Positions 35,183 through 44,518 are shown, counted from the first letter of the stretch. The stretch: 64,000 nt of DNA from Sphingobacterium sp. CZ-UAM (GCF_002000245.1 NZ_MTCM01000010.1:82760-146759), one strand, 5' to 3'. Translations and numbers: made by a program. The notes: generated from the letters alone by a model not told the origin.

Positions 35183-36583
35183 ATGAATCTAGGCAAAAAC
35201 ATCAACAGTTTATTAAGGCGCTATGCAGATGTATACGTGCCCGGAATAGGTGTGTTCAAAAGAATTCATTCTCCGGCCCAATTTGATAAACAGAACAATG
35301 TGTTTTTGCCGCCTATATCCTATGTCGAACTGGATTATTCTGCACAACATGGATTCAATATTGTGCATTATATCCAACAACAGGAAAATTTGAGTTTGGG
35401 GCAGGCGCAGCAAATTCTTGATGATACTGTCGGGGGATTAAGGAATGACTTAGGACAATTTGGTCAGGTGAAACTTGATGATCTCGGTCTATTGATTAGT
35501 TATGGTTCGAGTTTGGTATTTAAGCCTTTGGACTTATCGGGCTTTGATTTTCAGCCTGTGGTCAATCTTGTTGGCCCGGAAATCGAAACCGTTATTCCGG
35601 TGCGGGAGGACGAACATAGGCTTGCTGAACCAGACGAACCGATCACTCCGGAGCCTGCCGAAGAAGAGAACGATGAGGAGATAGTTGTCTTTAACAGCGA
35701 CACTCAGATCGAAGAAGAAGCTGCGGACGAGCAGCATGCGTTGCACGCAGCAAGCGAGGGTACTTTTGCAACCGCTGAACCAGTTACTGAATCGGTTGAA
35801 CCTATGGCTCCAACTGAAGAGGAGGATACTGTGGATGAGGATTCCAGTGTTGAAGCTGAGCCTGTAGCTACTGCAGCTATGTCAGCAGTAGCTGAGGATA
35901 ACGATAACCAGCTCGCCGCAGAGGCGGAGAAAATTGAGCAAAAAGAAATTGGTGCGATTGCCGCAGCAAATTCTACTTATGCTCCTAATATTTACGAGGA
36001 GGAATCACGCAATTCAAATGCGATCTGGTACTGGCTAACAGCGGCTATAGTATTGGTCATGATTGCCGTGGGTGTCTTATATACCAACCCGGGCTTGAAA
36101 AATTCACTGTTTGGGGGAACACAACCAGCCCTGAAATCTGGCGTTGATACCATTGGGCAGAAAAATAATTTGTCGACCAATGATACAACAGGCAATGTGT
36201 TTGCGGCGGATAGTTTAAATAAACTGGATACTCTAGCAAAATCAAAAACAGATTCATTAAAAGGTACAGCAGTAGCTGTTGGTAACAAGACTCCAGAAAA
36301 GACGCCGGTTTTGCAGGCTGATCCGGTTATCAAAGAATCTATTCCTGTAGCACAACCAAAGTATCAGGTCGTTATTGGTTCGGCGCGTACAATGCTGCAG
36401 GCAGAGGAAGAGGCGAAACGTCTCCGTGCGCTGGGCTACAAGACTGCACGCGCTGTGGAAGGAAAGTATAAAAGGAATAGAAAGAAAATCATCTTGAATA
36501 CCTACATGACAAAAACGGAGGCTGACCTCGCTAAGAAATCGGTAGAGAAAAAAATTGAAGGTGCTTGGGTAGAAACATTATAG
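35183..36583 (+). CDS. HU-like (CCDC81) protein with membrane helix and SPOR domain
   Basis: A 466-residue protein with three parts. Residues 1-115 match the bacterial HU-CCDC81 domain, an HU-fold also found in DNA-binding proteins (MNLGKNINSLLRRYADVYVPGIGVFKRI, then a strand pair with QVKLDDLGLLISYGSSLVFKPL). Residues 120-280 are very acidic and low-complexity. One membrane helix lies at about 281-303 (WYWLTAAIVLVMIAVGVLY). Residues 392-466 are a SPOR domain (KYQVVIGSARTMLQAEEEAKRLRALG), which binds peptidoglycan bare of stem peptides. So the HU part is cytoplasmic and the SPOR part periplasmic. It sits between the barrel and ExbB genes. Confidence 0.85.
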   Translation: MNLGKNINSLLRRYADVYVPGIGVFKRIHSPAQFDKQNNVFLPPISYVELDYSAQHGFNIVHYIQQQENLSLGQAQQILDDTVGGLRNDLGQFGQVKLDDLGLLISYGSSLVFKPLDLSGFDFQPVVNLVGPEIETVIPVREDEHRLAEPDEPITPEPAEEENDEEIVVFNSDTQIEEEAADEQHALHAASEGTFATAEPVTESVEPMAPTEEEDTVDEDSSVEAEPVATAAMSAVAEDNDNQLAAEAEKIEQKEIGAIAAANSTYAPNIYEEESRNSNAIWYWLTAAIVLVMIAVGVLYTNPGLKNSLFGGTQPALKSGVDTIGQKNNLSTNDTTGNVFAADSLNKLDTLAKSKTDSLKGTAVAVGNKTPEKTPVLQADPVIKESIPVAQPKYQVVIGSARTMLQAEEEAKRLRALGYKTARAVEGKYKRNRKKIILNTYMTKTEADLAKKSVEKKIEGAWVETL

Positions 36584-36608
36584 AAACTATATAAAACTAT
36601 TAATAATT

Positions 36609-37316
36609 ATGTCATTAGTGCAAGATACAGCAAAGGCTGCTGTAGATACGTTTAATCAAGCTGCGCAACAACCATTACCTGCTGCTGCTAGTACAGAAAA
36701 CATGAGTTTGATCGATATGATGATCAAAGGGGGATGGATAATGATTCCAATCCTATTATTGTTCTTTATTGGATTGGTGATCTTTTTTGAACGCTACCTG
36801 ACTATTCGCAGAGCGGCCAAATACGATAATAGTTTGATGTCACAAGTGAAAGCAAATGTATTGTCGGGCAATTTGGACTCAGCCTTGGCTGTATGTCGTT
36901 CCAGTAACACGGCTTTAGGACGTATGTTGCAAAAAGGTCTATTGCGCGTCGGCAGACCGATCAAAGACATTGAAGGGGCGATTGAAAATGTTGGTAAACT
37001 TGAAGTTGCCAAATTGGAGAAAAATATCAATATTCTTGGTATTATCGCGGGTATCGCACCGATGCTTGGTTTCGTTGGTACTATCTTTGGGGTAATCAAG
37101 ATTTTCCACGAGGTAGAATTGGCGGGTGGTATCGATATCGCATCCGTATCCGGTGGTCTATATGTGAAAATGGTGTCTTCAGCTTCGGGTCTTGCTGTCG
37201 GTATCCTGGCTTATTTAGGCTATCATATTTTAAATATGATGGTTGAACGATTGATTTTACGTATGGAAACCGATGCAGTAGAATTTATTGATTTATTGGA
37301 TGAACCAGGAAGATAA
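36609..37316 (+). CDS. exbB: MotA/TolQ/ExbB proton channel family protein
   Basis: A 235-residue inner-membrane protein with a 35-residue N-terminal lead, one helix at about 42-64 (WIMIPILLLFFIGLVIFFERYL) and two later helices (NILGIIAGIAPMLGFVGTIFGVI and GLAVGILAYLGYHIL), the ExbB pattern. The conserved TIFGV and the Ala/Gly-rich pore helices are present. With ExbD it forms the proton-driven motor that moves a TonB-type protein. Its stop overlaps the exbD start by 1 nt. Confidence 0.93.
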   Translation: MSLVQDTAKAAVDTFNQAAQQPLPAAASTENMSLIDMMIKGGWIMIPILLLFFIGLVIFFERYLTIRRAAKYDNSLMSQVKANVLSGNLDSALAVCRSSNTALGRMLQKGLLRVGRPIKDIEGAIENVGKLEVAKLEKNINILGIIAGIAPMLGFVGTIFGVIKIFHEVELAGGIDIASVSGGLYVKMVSSASGLAVGILAYLGYHILNMMVERLILRMETDAVEFIDLLDEPGR

Positions 37317-37726
37317 TGAACTTACGAAGTAGAAAAAATAAACCTTCTGCCGAAGTACATACTTCAGCGCTAAACGACATCATGTTTTTCCTGATGTTGT
37401 TTTTCCTGTTGGCATCGGCAGTTTCGAACCCGCAAGTAGTCAAGCTATTGTTGCCAAAGTCAAGCGCAGGTGAACAATCTGTCGCGAAAAAAACAATTAC
37501 TATATCGATCACCAAGGAATTGGGCTATTTTATCGATAAATCCCCCGTTCCAATAGAAGGTTTGGAGGCGGCAATCCAATCTCAGATGGCCAGCGGCGAA
37601 GAGTTGACAATTATGTTATATGTCGATAATACCGTTCCCATTCAGAACGTGATTTCAGTCATGGATGTAGCCAATCGTCTAAAAGTGAAAGTGGTGCTGG
37701 CAACAGAACCCAAAAAAGATAAATAG
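37316..37726 (+). CDS. exbD: ExbD/TolR family biopolymer transport protein
   Basis: A 136-residue protein with one N-terminal helix and a periplasmic domain. The helix carries the conserved proton-binding Asp (ALNDIMFFLMLFFLLASAV). The periplasmic part (KKTITISITKELGYFIDKSPVPIEGLEAAIQ) shows the TolR/ExbD fold. It is coupled to exbB and followed 58 nt later by the TonB-like gene, completing a motor set. Confidence 0.94.
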   Translation: MNLRSRKNKPSAEVHTSALNDIMFFLMLFFLLASAVSNPQVVKLLLPKSSAGEQSVAKKTITISITKELGYFIDKSPVPIEGLEAAIQSQMASGEELTIMLYVDNTVPIQNVISVMDVANRLKVKVVLATEPKKDK

Positions 37727-37784
37727 GGGCAATTAAACTTTTTTGAAGTTTATTGCTCATATGTTAATATAGGAGATTTATACA

Positions 37785-38612
37785 ATGAGATATCATCTTC
37801 AACACGAAGAAAATAACTTCCCCAAAGCCTTGGGGATATCTACATTGGTCATGGCATCACTGCTGTTGATTGGCTTCTTTGTGGTTTTTAAGGCGCAGGC
37901 CCCGGATGAGTATGGAATGGGCGGTATGATTGTCAACTATGGTACCTCTCCGGAAGGGATGGGCGATGATTATATGAGTGTGGAAGAACCTTCGGTGGAT
38001 CCCAATGCCAATAACGAACGTCCGGATCGTATCGATCCTGTGGAGACCCCGACGCCTACGCCAACACAGCAAGTTGCTGAAAAAGCGGTTGTCACACAAG
38101 ATCTGGAAGAAGCTCCAGCGGTAACCAAGACGGAGAAGAAAGTGGTGTCAAAAGCTCCCGAAACGACCAAAGAGACAAAGGCCGTGGCACCTCAGGCAAA
38201 TGCAAAAGCGCTTTTCAAAGGAAATAAAAACAACGGTAAGGGCGCTGGTGATGGTACTGGTACAACGCCGGGAAATCAGGGCTCTAAACTGGGGGATCCT
38301 TTGGCCAGCAATTACGGCGAGGGTGGATCCGGTAATGGTAACATGATGTTATCCATTGAAAATCGTAGTTTTACCCAACGACCAAGTATCGATGACAATG
38401 GTCAACAGGCCGGTAAGGTCGCTGTTGAATTCAGGGTAAACAAGCAGGGGATTATTACCTATGCGCGTGCGGGCGTAAAAGGTACAACGATTACAGATCC
38501 TACATTGTTAGAGAAATGTGAACGTGCCGTCCGTGGTGCACGGTTAAACCAATTGCCGAATGCACCGGATTCCCAAACAGGACGGATTGTATTCAATTTT
38601 AGATTAAGATAA
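37785..38612 (+). CDS. tonB: TonB-like energy transducer
   Basis: A 275-residue protein with an N-terminal cytoplasmic lead, one helix at about 16-38 (LGISTLVMASLLLIGFFVVFKA), a long Pro/Thr/Glu/Lys linker (residues about 75-150) and a Gly-rich stretch. The C-terminal 100 residues carry the fold QQAGKVAVEFRVNKQGIITYARAGVKGTT...FNFRLR that resembles the TonB/TolA C-domain. The linker lacks the simple KP/EP repeat of classical TonB. It lies directly behind exbB-exbD and before folC. It may drive a specific outer-membrane partner such as the plug-less barrel, or act in a Tol-like role. Confidence 0.82.
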   Translation: MRYHLQHEENNFPKALGISTLVMASLLLIGFFVVFKAQAPDEYGMGGMIVNYGTSPEGMGDDYMSVEEPSVDPNANNERPDRIDPVETPTPTPTQQVAEKAVVTQDLEEAPAVTKTEKKVVSKAPETTKETKAVAPQANAKALFKGNKNNGKGAGDGTGTTPGNQGSKLGDPLASNYGEGGSGNGNMMLSIENRSFTQRPSIDDNGQQAGKVAVEFRVNKQGIITYARAGVKGTTITDPTLLEKCERAVRGARLNQLPNAPDSQTGRIVFNFRLR

Positions 38613-38623
38613 AAATCATTCAA

Positions 38624-39943
38624 ATGAATGCTTATAAAGAGGCAATCGAGTATCTGTATACTCGATTGCCTATGTTTACAAGGGATGGTGCCTCAGCCTT
38701 CAAAAAAGACCTTGATAATACCATCAAACTTTGCAGTGCGCTGGATAACCCGCAGCAAAAAATCAAAACCTTACATATTGCCGGAACTAACGGAAAGGGA
38801 TCTACCTCCCATATGCTGGCGGCGATATTAGCTCAGGCCGGTTATAAAACCGGACTCTATACTTCCCCTCATCTGTTGGATTTCAGAGAACGTATCCGTG
38901 TCAATGGTGCCATGTGTGAACAGGAATTCGTGACGGATTTTGTTCAACAACATAAGGCGCTGATCGAGGATGTGCAACCCTCTTTTTTCGAAATTACCGT
39001 AGCGATGGCTTTCGACTATTTTGAAAAAAATAAGGTCGATATTGCTGTTATTGAAGTAGGACTCGGAGGACGATTGGATAGTACGAATATTATCCAGCCG
39101 CTGCTGTCCGTCATTACCAACATCGGCTTTGACCATATGAATATGCTTGGAAATACATTGGCTGAAATTGCAGGGGAGAAAGCAGGCATTATTAAAAAGC
39201 ATACACCGGTGGTGATTTCGGAATATGCTGCCGAAACCGCAGCCGTATTTTTGGACAAGGCCCAGGTAGAACAGGCTCCTATCCAATTTGCTTCCCAGGT
39301 CTATCAAACGAAAATGCTGCTTGTGGATCAGGATTACCTAAGTATTGAAGCGATCGATGCAAATGGTGCTGAAGATCTTTATCAATTGGATCTCAAAGGA
39401 TCTTATCAGGTGAAAAATCTCGCCGGCGTTCTTTTGGCAGTCGATGAATTACGTAAGCAAGGTTTTGAAATCAAGCCGCTTGATGTACATGAAGCCTTGA
39501 AGAATGTTCAGGCGAGCACAGGTATCCAGGGGCGTTGGCAACAGCTGTCCAAAGATCCTTTTGTCATTTGTGATACGGGACATAATGAGGACGGCATTCA
39601 TGAGGTTATAAAGAATTTAAATAACACAACTTATAACAGATTGCACTTTGTAATCGGAGCTATGCGTGATAAAGACTTATCGCACATGTTACCTTATCTA
39701 CCCAAAGATGCTCTTTATTATTTCTCCGCGCCGGATATGCCTAGGGCGCTGCCTTCGGATTTACTTCGCAAGGAGGCTACAGCTTTTGATTTGAATGGCC
39801 AAGATTACGTTTCTGTACAGGAAGCTTTTGAAGCAGCTAAAGCGGCCTATGAAAATGGCGATCTGATTTTTGTGGGGGGGAGTAATTTTGTGGTGGCTGA
39901 GGTTCTGGCAGACATAGCGGCGAAGTCCGAACCTAAAGTGTAA
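38624..39943 (+). CDS. folC: Folylpolyglutamate synthase / dihydrofolate synthase
   Basis: A 439-residue Mur-ligase-fold enzyme that adds glutamate to dihydropteroate and to tetrahydrofolates. P-loop: HIAGTNGKGSTSHMLA. Other family blocks: YTSPHLLDFRERIRVNG, EVGLGGRLDSTN, ITNIGFDHMNMLGNTLAEIAGEKAGIIK and the C-domain QGRWQ and VICDTGHNEDGIHE. It lies 11 nt after the TonB-like gene, so it is probably cotranscribed with the envelope cluster though unrelated in function. Confidence 0.97.
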   Translation: MNAYKEAIEYLYTRLPMFTRDGASAFKKDLDNTIKLCSALDNPQQKIKTLHIAGTNGKGSTSHMLAAILAQAGYKTGLYTSPHLLDFRERIRVNGAMCEQEFVTDFVQQHKALIEDVQPSFFEITVAMAFDYFEKNKVDIAVIEVGLGGRLDSTNIIQPLLSVITNIGFDHMNMLGNTLAEIAGEKAGIIKKHTPVVISEYAAETAAVFLDKAQVEQAPIQFASQVYQTKMLLVDQDYLSIEAIDANGAEDLYQLDLKGSYQVKNLAGVLLAVDELRKQGFEIKPLDVHEALKNVQASTGIQGRWQQLSKDPFVICDTGHNEDGIHEVIKNLNNTTYNRLHFVIGAMRDKDLSHMLPYLPKDALYYFSAPDMPRALPSDLLRKEATAFDLNGQDYVSVQEAFEAAKAAYENGDLIFVGGSNFVVAEVLADIAAKSEPKV

Positions 39944-40014
39944 AGAACAAGGATCAAAAACGTCCGCTTGATAGGCCTAAGCTTATCCTGCGCAGTCCAT
40001 GATCCTTGTTCTTT
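39942..40014. terminator. Long hairpin between convergent folC and ansA
   Basis: A perfect 15-bp inverted repeat: AAAGAACAAGGATCA at 39942-39956 and its complement at 40000-40014. The 43-nt loop itself has weaker complementarity. It overlaps the folC stop codon. It lacks a trailing T-run of normal length, so it may end transcription from either side imperfectly. Confidence 0.6.
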
Positions 40015-40039
40015 ATATCCTATCTTTTGGACAGTTTTT

Positions 40040-41059
40040 TTAATCGTTAACTGTCAGTTCCCCACGGATATCTTTTTCTACCCAGTAGGCAACTTCTTTT
40101 TGGTCTTCGAGCTCGCCCTGAAGATACATCAATTTGGTGACAGCCGCTTCAAAGGTAAGGTCATAGCCATTGAGCACACCAATGGCTTTCAGACCCTGTG
40201 AGGTCTCGTACCGTCCCAGTTCGACCGAGCCAACTTTACATTGTGAAATATTAAGGATATTCTTGCCCTGTTCTATTGCTCCTTTTAATAGATCCAAAAA
40301 CCAGCCGTCTGTAGTGGTATTGCCGGACCCGAAAGTTTCCATCACAATAGACCTTACATCCGAATCAAGGACAGATTTGATCGTCTGAGCAGATATCCCC
40401 GGGAAGAGCTTTAATACAGCAACCCGGTTGTCCAACTTGGTATGTAAGATAAACTCTTTGTCAATATTATTTAATAACGCATCGTTATTGTATTTAAGAT
40501 GGATACCGGCCTCCACGAGCACAGGGTAATTAGGCGACCTAAATGCCTCAAATTTAGCCGAGTTATATTTGAAAGAACGATTCCCACGGAACAACTTGTT
40601 ATCGAAAAGGATACAGACTTCCTGGATAATGGAAACACCATCTTGTTTTGCTGATGCAATTTCCAATGCCGTCATCATATTCTCACGCGCATCCGTGCGG
40701 ATCTCTCCGATTGGCAGCTGCGAGCCAGAGAGGATGACTGGTTTTTGAAGTCCCTCTAACATAAAACTCAATACTGAAGCCGTAAATGCCATGGTATCCG
40801 AGCCATGTAAAATAACAAAGCCATCGTAGCTGGTATAGTTATCTTTGATGATCTGGGCCATTTCGATCCAGATTTCCGGTTTCATGTTGGAGGAGTCAAT
40901 GATCGGCTCGAAAGAATGTACGGTCAGTTTATAATCCAGACGGCTTAAATCGGGAAGATTACGTTTAATCAGCTCAAAGTCAAAGGGAACAAAAGTACCC
41001 GTTTCATCTTTGACCATTCCGATGGTGCCACCAGTGTAGATAATAAATATATTGTGCAT
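40040..41059 (-). CDS. ansA: Type I L-asparaginase
   Basis: A 339-residue cytosolic asparaginase, which hydrolyses asparagine to aspartate and ammonia. Catalytic first Thr block IYTGGTIGMVKD and second block DGFVILHGSDTMAFTASVLSFML are both intact. No signal peptide, which fits type I. It begins 13 nt after tatD on the same strand, so tatD-ansA is an operon. Confidence 0.96.
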   Translation of the reverse strand: MHNIFIIYTGGTIGMVKDETGTFVPFDFELIKRNLPDLSRLDYKLTVHSFEPIIDSSNMKPEIWIEMAQIIKDNYTSYDGFVILHGSDTMAFTASVLSFMLEGLQKPVILSGSQLPIGEIRTDARENMMTALEIASAKQDGVSIIQEVCILFDNKLFRGNRSFKYNSAKFEAFRSPNYPVLVEAGIHLKYNNDALLNNIDKEFILHTKLDNRVAVLKLFPGISAQTIKSVLDSDVRSIVMETFGSGNTTTDGWFLDLLKGAIEQGKNILNISQCKVGSVELGRYETSQGLKAIGVLNGYDLTFEAAVTKLMYLQGELEDQKEVAYWVEKDIRGELTVND

Positions 41060-41072
41060 GGGATTCTATAAA

Positions 41073-41840
41073 TTATATACCAAAAATACGTTTCGAATTC
41101 GCTGTTGTAATTTCTGCGACCTGTTCAATAGACATCGCATGTAAGTCTGCAACCTTTTGGGCGACATAAACCAGGTAACTGCTTTCATTTTCCTTACCGC
41201 GGTAGGGGACTGGGGCAAGGTAAGGGGCATCTGTTTCCAATACGATATGTTTTAAATCGATTTCTTTGACAACATTGTCCAATCCTGCTTTCTTAAAAGT
41301 GACAACACCACCTATGCCAAGTGCAAAACCCAAGTCAATCGCATGCTGGGCCTGTTCTAATGTTCCTGTGAAACAATGAAGGATACCAAATAGCTTGTCG
41401 TCTTTAAGTTCTTCCAATAATTCGAACAATTCGGTGAAAGCCTCACGGCAATGGATATCTATCGGTAAGCCGAGTTCCTTAGCCCATTTCACCTGTGTTC
41501 GAAAAGCATCTTTTTGGATGTTTAGCGTACTTTTGTCCCAATAAAGATCCAGTCCAATTTCACCTATGGCATGGACTTTGTTGTTCTCCAAGCTCTTTTG
41601 GATGTTGTTTAATTCCTCCACATAGTTTTCCTTGACATCGCAGGGGTGTAGTCCCAGCATAGGAAAACAGTGTTCAGGGTACGCCGTCACGGTATCGAAT
41701 ACAAGTTTGATGGAAGCACTATTTACATTTGGTAAAAATAGTCTTCCTATATGGTTGTCTAAACAACGTTGCAAGTGTTCTTGAAGTTTATCGGTACCTG
41801 CGTGGTAGTAAATGTGTGTATGTGTATCAGTAAGCAACAT
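41073..41840 (-). CDS. tatD: TatD family hydrolase
   Basis: A 255-residue metal-dependent TIM-barrel nuclease/hydrolase. Metal ligands are visible: DTHTHIY near the N-terminus, AIGEIGLDLYWD, PIDIHCREAF, GILHCFTG, and LETDAPYLAP near the end. Such enzymes act as 3' exonucleases in DNA repair and RNA decay. A TATCTTTG-like -7 box lies on this strand at 41942-41949, but the nearest TTTG is only 13 nt upstream of it. Confidence 0.95.
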   Translation of the reverse strand: MLLTDTHTHIYYHAGTDKLQEHLQRCLDNHIGRLFLPNVNSASIKLVFDTVTAYPEHCFPMLGLHPCDVKENYVEELNNIQKSLENNKVHAIGEIGLDLYWDKSTLNIQKDAFRTQVKWAKELGLPIDIHCREAFTELFELLEELKDDKLFGILHCFTGTLEQAQHAIDLGFALGIGGVVTFKKAGLDNVVKEIDLKHIVLETDAPYLAPVPYRGKENESSYLVYVAQKVADLHAMSIEQVAEITTANSKRIFGI

Positions 41841-42151
41841 AGTTTTCTGCGTGGAGGCAAAAGCGGATTAGGGTAAAAACTTCTTTTTATTATTCTCGAA
41901 TAAAGAGGTAGGCTTCATTACCAAAATTTCAATTCGTTCTCCAAAGATAACTTATTAATTAACAAAATGAAAATTAATAACGGATTCTCTTATTACGGGA
42001 TATTTGTACCAGGGAAATCTAAAAAGAGAATTTGAGTCATATATGGGCTATACATTTTTCTTATCTTGGAAAAAATCATGTGTGGTAAAACATACTTTAT
42101 GATTTGCTGTTAAACAGTATAACGGTTGTTGCCCTATTTTTTAAAGAATAA
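41841..42151. other. Divergent spacer tatD / tolC
   Basis: Gene-free AT-rich region holding the promoters of both divergent units. Leftward: CAAAGATA (41942-41949), a possible -7 for tatD. No clear consensus promoter for the tolC operon is seen, which may suggest activator control. Confidence 0.45.
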
Positions 42152-43555
42152 ATGAATCATATGAGGAATAAGAAACTATGCATGGGGTTGTTCACCTTTG
42201 CGTCGGTTATATGTTTAAATAAGCTGCAGGCGCAATCGTTGGTGGATCCTTCGGTCAAAGAGGTTATTCAAAAAGCCTTTCAGACAAATAAGGAATTAAA
42301 ACTAAAGGCCTATGAGGTTGATAAAGCGCGGCTGGAGGCCGAAGGAGTAAAAGCCAACAGACTACCACATGTGTCGGCCTTGGGATTATATGGCTATGTG
42401 CATAGTAATGGTAGTGTGGATATCCCTACGGTGAATGTTCCGCTTCTGAATTTAGGGCTTTTTGAAGGAGCGACCGGATTTAGCATGCACGGACAAGCCG
42501 CATATGCTGGTGTTTCGGTGAAACAGATTATCTTTTCGGGATTACAGATACCCAATGGGATAAAGGCGCTAAAGGAGAAGGCTGTTGCACAGCAATATCT
42601 GGAATCTGCAAGCCGGGAGACGCTGTCAAAAGATATTATTGCTTCTTTCGATCAGTTGATGCTTTTGGATGAAGTGGACAAACTTATCGCAGATTCGGAA
42701 AAGAGGTTGAAAAAGGAACAAGAAAAGGTCAACAAAGCCATTCAAAATGGACTTGCTATTCCCTATGATCGGGATAAACTCAAACTGGCGCTGCTTGAAC
42801 TGGAAGAGAAGAAAGTTGAGGTCGCTGGAAACCGGGATCTCCTTTGTCAGAAAATTGAACAGGAAACAGGTGTTTCTTTTCAGGAGGTGGGTGAGATTCA
42901 TTATGGGCTGAAGCCGATATTTTTGTCAGAAATACCAAATGATGTCGCACAACGATCGGAACTTAAAGCACTTGAAGCTTCATCAAAAGCGTATGAATAC
43001 CTCTACAAAAAGGAAAAAGGGGGATCTTTGCCCGCTGTTTTTGCCTTTGGGTCAGCAAATTACTTAAATGTCTTCAATTCAAAATTAAGTATTAAAGACC
43101 AACCGTTGTTGGGAACGGTAAACCTTCCACTAAATTCAATCAAGGGGAGTCCGAATCTCATGGTCGGACTGGGCGTCAAATGGGACCTTTATACCGGTGG
43201 AGAGCATCATAACAAAATTAAACAGGTCAAACTTGATCAAACCATTAATGCGACAAAAAAGGAGGATACGGAAGAAAAGCTGAACCTCTTATTGAGTAAA
43301 AATAAAGTTGGCTATGGTACCGGAAATCAAAAATTAAAGGTAGGGGAACAGCAGTTAAAGGTTGCTGAAAACAATTTATCCATGGCCGTAAAACAATATC
43401 AGGCGGGACTGATTGACGTGACAGAATTGTTGGCTGCTGAAAACGACTGGTATAAGGTCAATCTGGGCTACTTTAACAACGTTTTGCAACAGCGGAATGC
43501 AGCGGTTGAATTATTACACACATCTGGAAAATTATTACAAACTATACATGAGTAA
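42152..43555 (+). CDS. TolC family outer-membrane efflux protein
   Basis: A 467-residue exported protein. The ATG at 42161 (MRNKKLCMGLFTFASVICLNKLQAQ) is the better start, since it gives a normal signal peptide. The mature part has the two coiled-coil repeats of TolC with alternating helix stretches (DKARLEAEGVKANRLPHVSALGLYGYV; LEEKKVEVAGNRDLLCQKIEQETG; VAENNLSMAVKQYQAGLIDVTELLAAENDW). It forms the outer-membrane exit duct of a tripartite exporter. It overlaps the HlyD gene by a few nt. Confidence 0.9.
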   Translation: MNHMRNKKLCMGLFTFASVICLNKLQAQSLVDPSVKEVIQKAFQTNKELKLKAYEVDKARLEAEGVKANRLPHVSALGLYGYVHSNGSVDIPTVNVPLLNLGLFEGATGFSMHGQAAYAGVSVKQIIFSGLQIPNGIKALKEKAVAQQYLESASRETLSKDIIASFDQLMLLDEVDKLIADSEKRLKKEQEKVNKAIQNGLAIPYDRDKLKLALLELEEKKVEVAGNRDLLCQKIEQETGVSFQEVGEIHYGLKPIFLSEIPNDVAQRSELKALEASSKAYEYLYKKEKGGSLPAVFAFGSANYLNVFNSKLSIKDQPLLGTVNLPLNSIKGSPNLMVGLGVKWDLYTGGEHHNKIKQVKLDQTINATKKEDTEEKLNLLLSKNKVGYGTGNQKLKVGEQQLKVAENNLSMAVKQYQAGLIDVTELLAAENDWYKVNLGYFNNVLQQRNAAVELLHTSGKLLQTIHE

Positions 43556-44513
43556 CATGAAAACTTTATATGGGATACTATCCTTGTCGATTTTTGTTTC
43601 CTGTACAAACCAAGTGAAAGAAAAACCCATCGAGGGGAAGGTGGAGCGCGAACAAGTGACTGTAGTCACAAAAGTACCGGGTAAAATCGCGAAGATCTTG
43701 GTTGCCGAGGGCGATTTTGTACATGAAGGGGATACCTTGGCTATTTTGAGTATTCCTGAGGTGGACGCAAAGGAGGAGCAGGCGAAAGGCGCCCTACAGT
43801 CTGCAGATGCACAATATAATATGGCTGTCAAGGGCGCTACCAAAGGACAGCTGGTTCAACTGCAGGCAAAGGTGGATGGTCTAAAAGAACAATATGAATT
43901 TGCGAAGAAATCAATCAGTCGGCTTGAGGCCTTACTGCATGATAGTCTGATCCCTCAACAAAAATATGATGAAACTTACGCAAAATATCAGGGCGCTAAA
44001 AACCAATACCTCGCTGCTCAGGCAGAAATGGCCGAAGCAAGAGGCGGAGCTAGACAAGAGCAACAGATTATGGCACTAGGGCAAAAGGAAAGGGCACTTG
44101 GAGCCGTATCTGAGGTTAATGTCGCTGCACAGGAGAAATATGTAATTGCACCACAGGACATGAGTGTTGAGACGATCAATCTCAAAGTGGGGGAACTGGC
44201 GATGGCAGGCTATCCGATTGTCAACGGTTCCCTTGACCGTTCTACTTATTTTAGATTTACACTGCCCGAAAATCAGATTGCGAAGTTCCAAAAGGGGGCG
44301 ACAGTGACAGTGGAGGTGCCCTATCTGAGCAATAAAAAAGTGTCCGCCAAGATTGTTAGCGTAAAAGCCTTGAATTCTTATGCCAATATCGCTTCTGCTT
44401 ACCCAGATTTTGATCCACAGCAAGCAGTTTTTGAATTGAAGGTCGTGCCTGAGGATATTGCAGGAACAAAAGATTTGTTAACAAAAACGCTGGTAGTTCT
44501 CCATGCGAATTAA
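43548..44513 (+). CDS. HlyD-family membrane fusion lipoprotein
   Basis: A periplasmic adaptor protein. The open frame starts at 43497, but that lead overlaps tolC and has no export signal. The ATG at 43548 (or 43557) starts MKTLYGILSLSIFVSC, a lipoprotein signal with lipobox Cys, so I choose 43548. The mature part has a biotinyl-lipoyl-like segment (KVPGKIAKILVAEGDFVHEGDTLAIL), a helical hairpin (about residues 75-175) and a beta-barrel domain (VTVEVPYLSNKKVSAKIVSVK). It bridges TolC and the inner-membrane pump. Confidence 0.88.
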   Translation: MSNMKTLYGILSLSIFVSCTNQVKEKPIEGKVEREQVTVVTKVPGKIAKILVAEGDFVHEGDTLAILSIPEVDAKEEQAKGALQSADAQYNMAVKGATKGQLVQLQAKVDGLKEQYEFAKKSISRLEALLHDSLIPQQKYDETYAKYQGAKNQYLAAQAEMAEARGGARQEQQIMALGQKERALGAVSEVNVAAQEKYVIAPQDMSVETINLKVGELAMAGYPIVNGSLDRSTYFRFTLPENQIAKFQKGATVTVEVPYLSNKKVSAKIVSVKALNSYANIASAYPDFDPQQAVFELKVVPEDIAGTKDLLTKTLVVLHAN

Positions 44514-44518
44514 AGGGA

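Noticed and set aside
39968..40201. 77-codon plus-strand frame after folC
   Set aside because: Lies in the hairpin region and antisense to ansA, with no family resemblance.
43497..43547. Longer start for the HlyD gene
   Set aside because: It overlaps tolC and places residues before a clear lipoprotein signal peptide.
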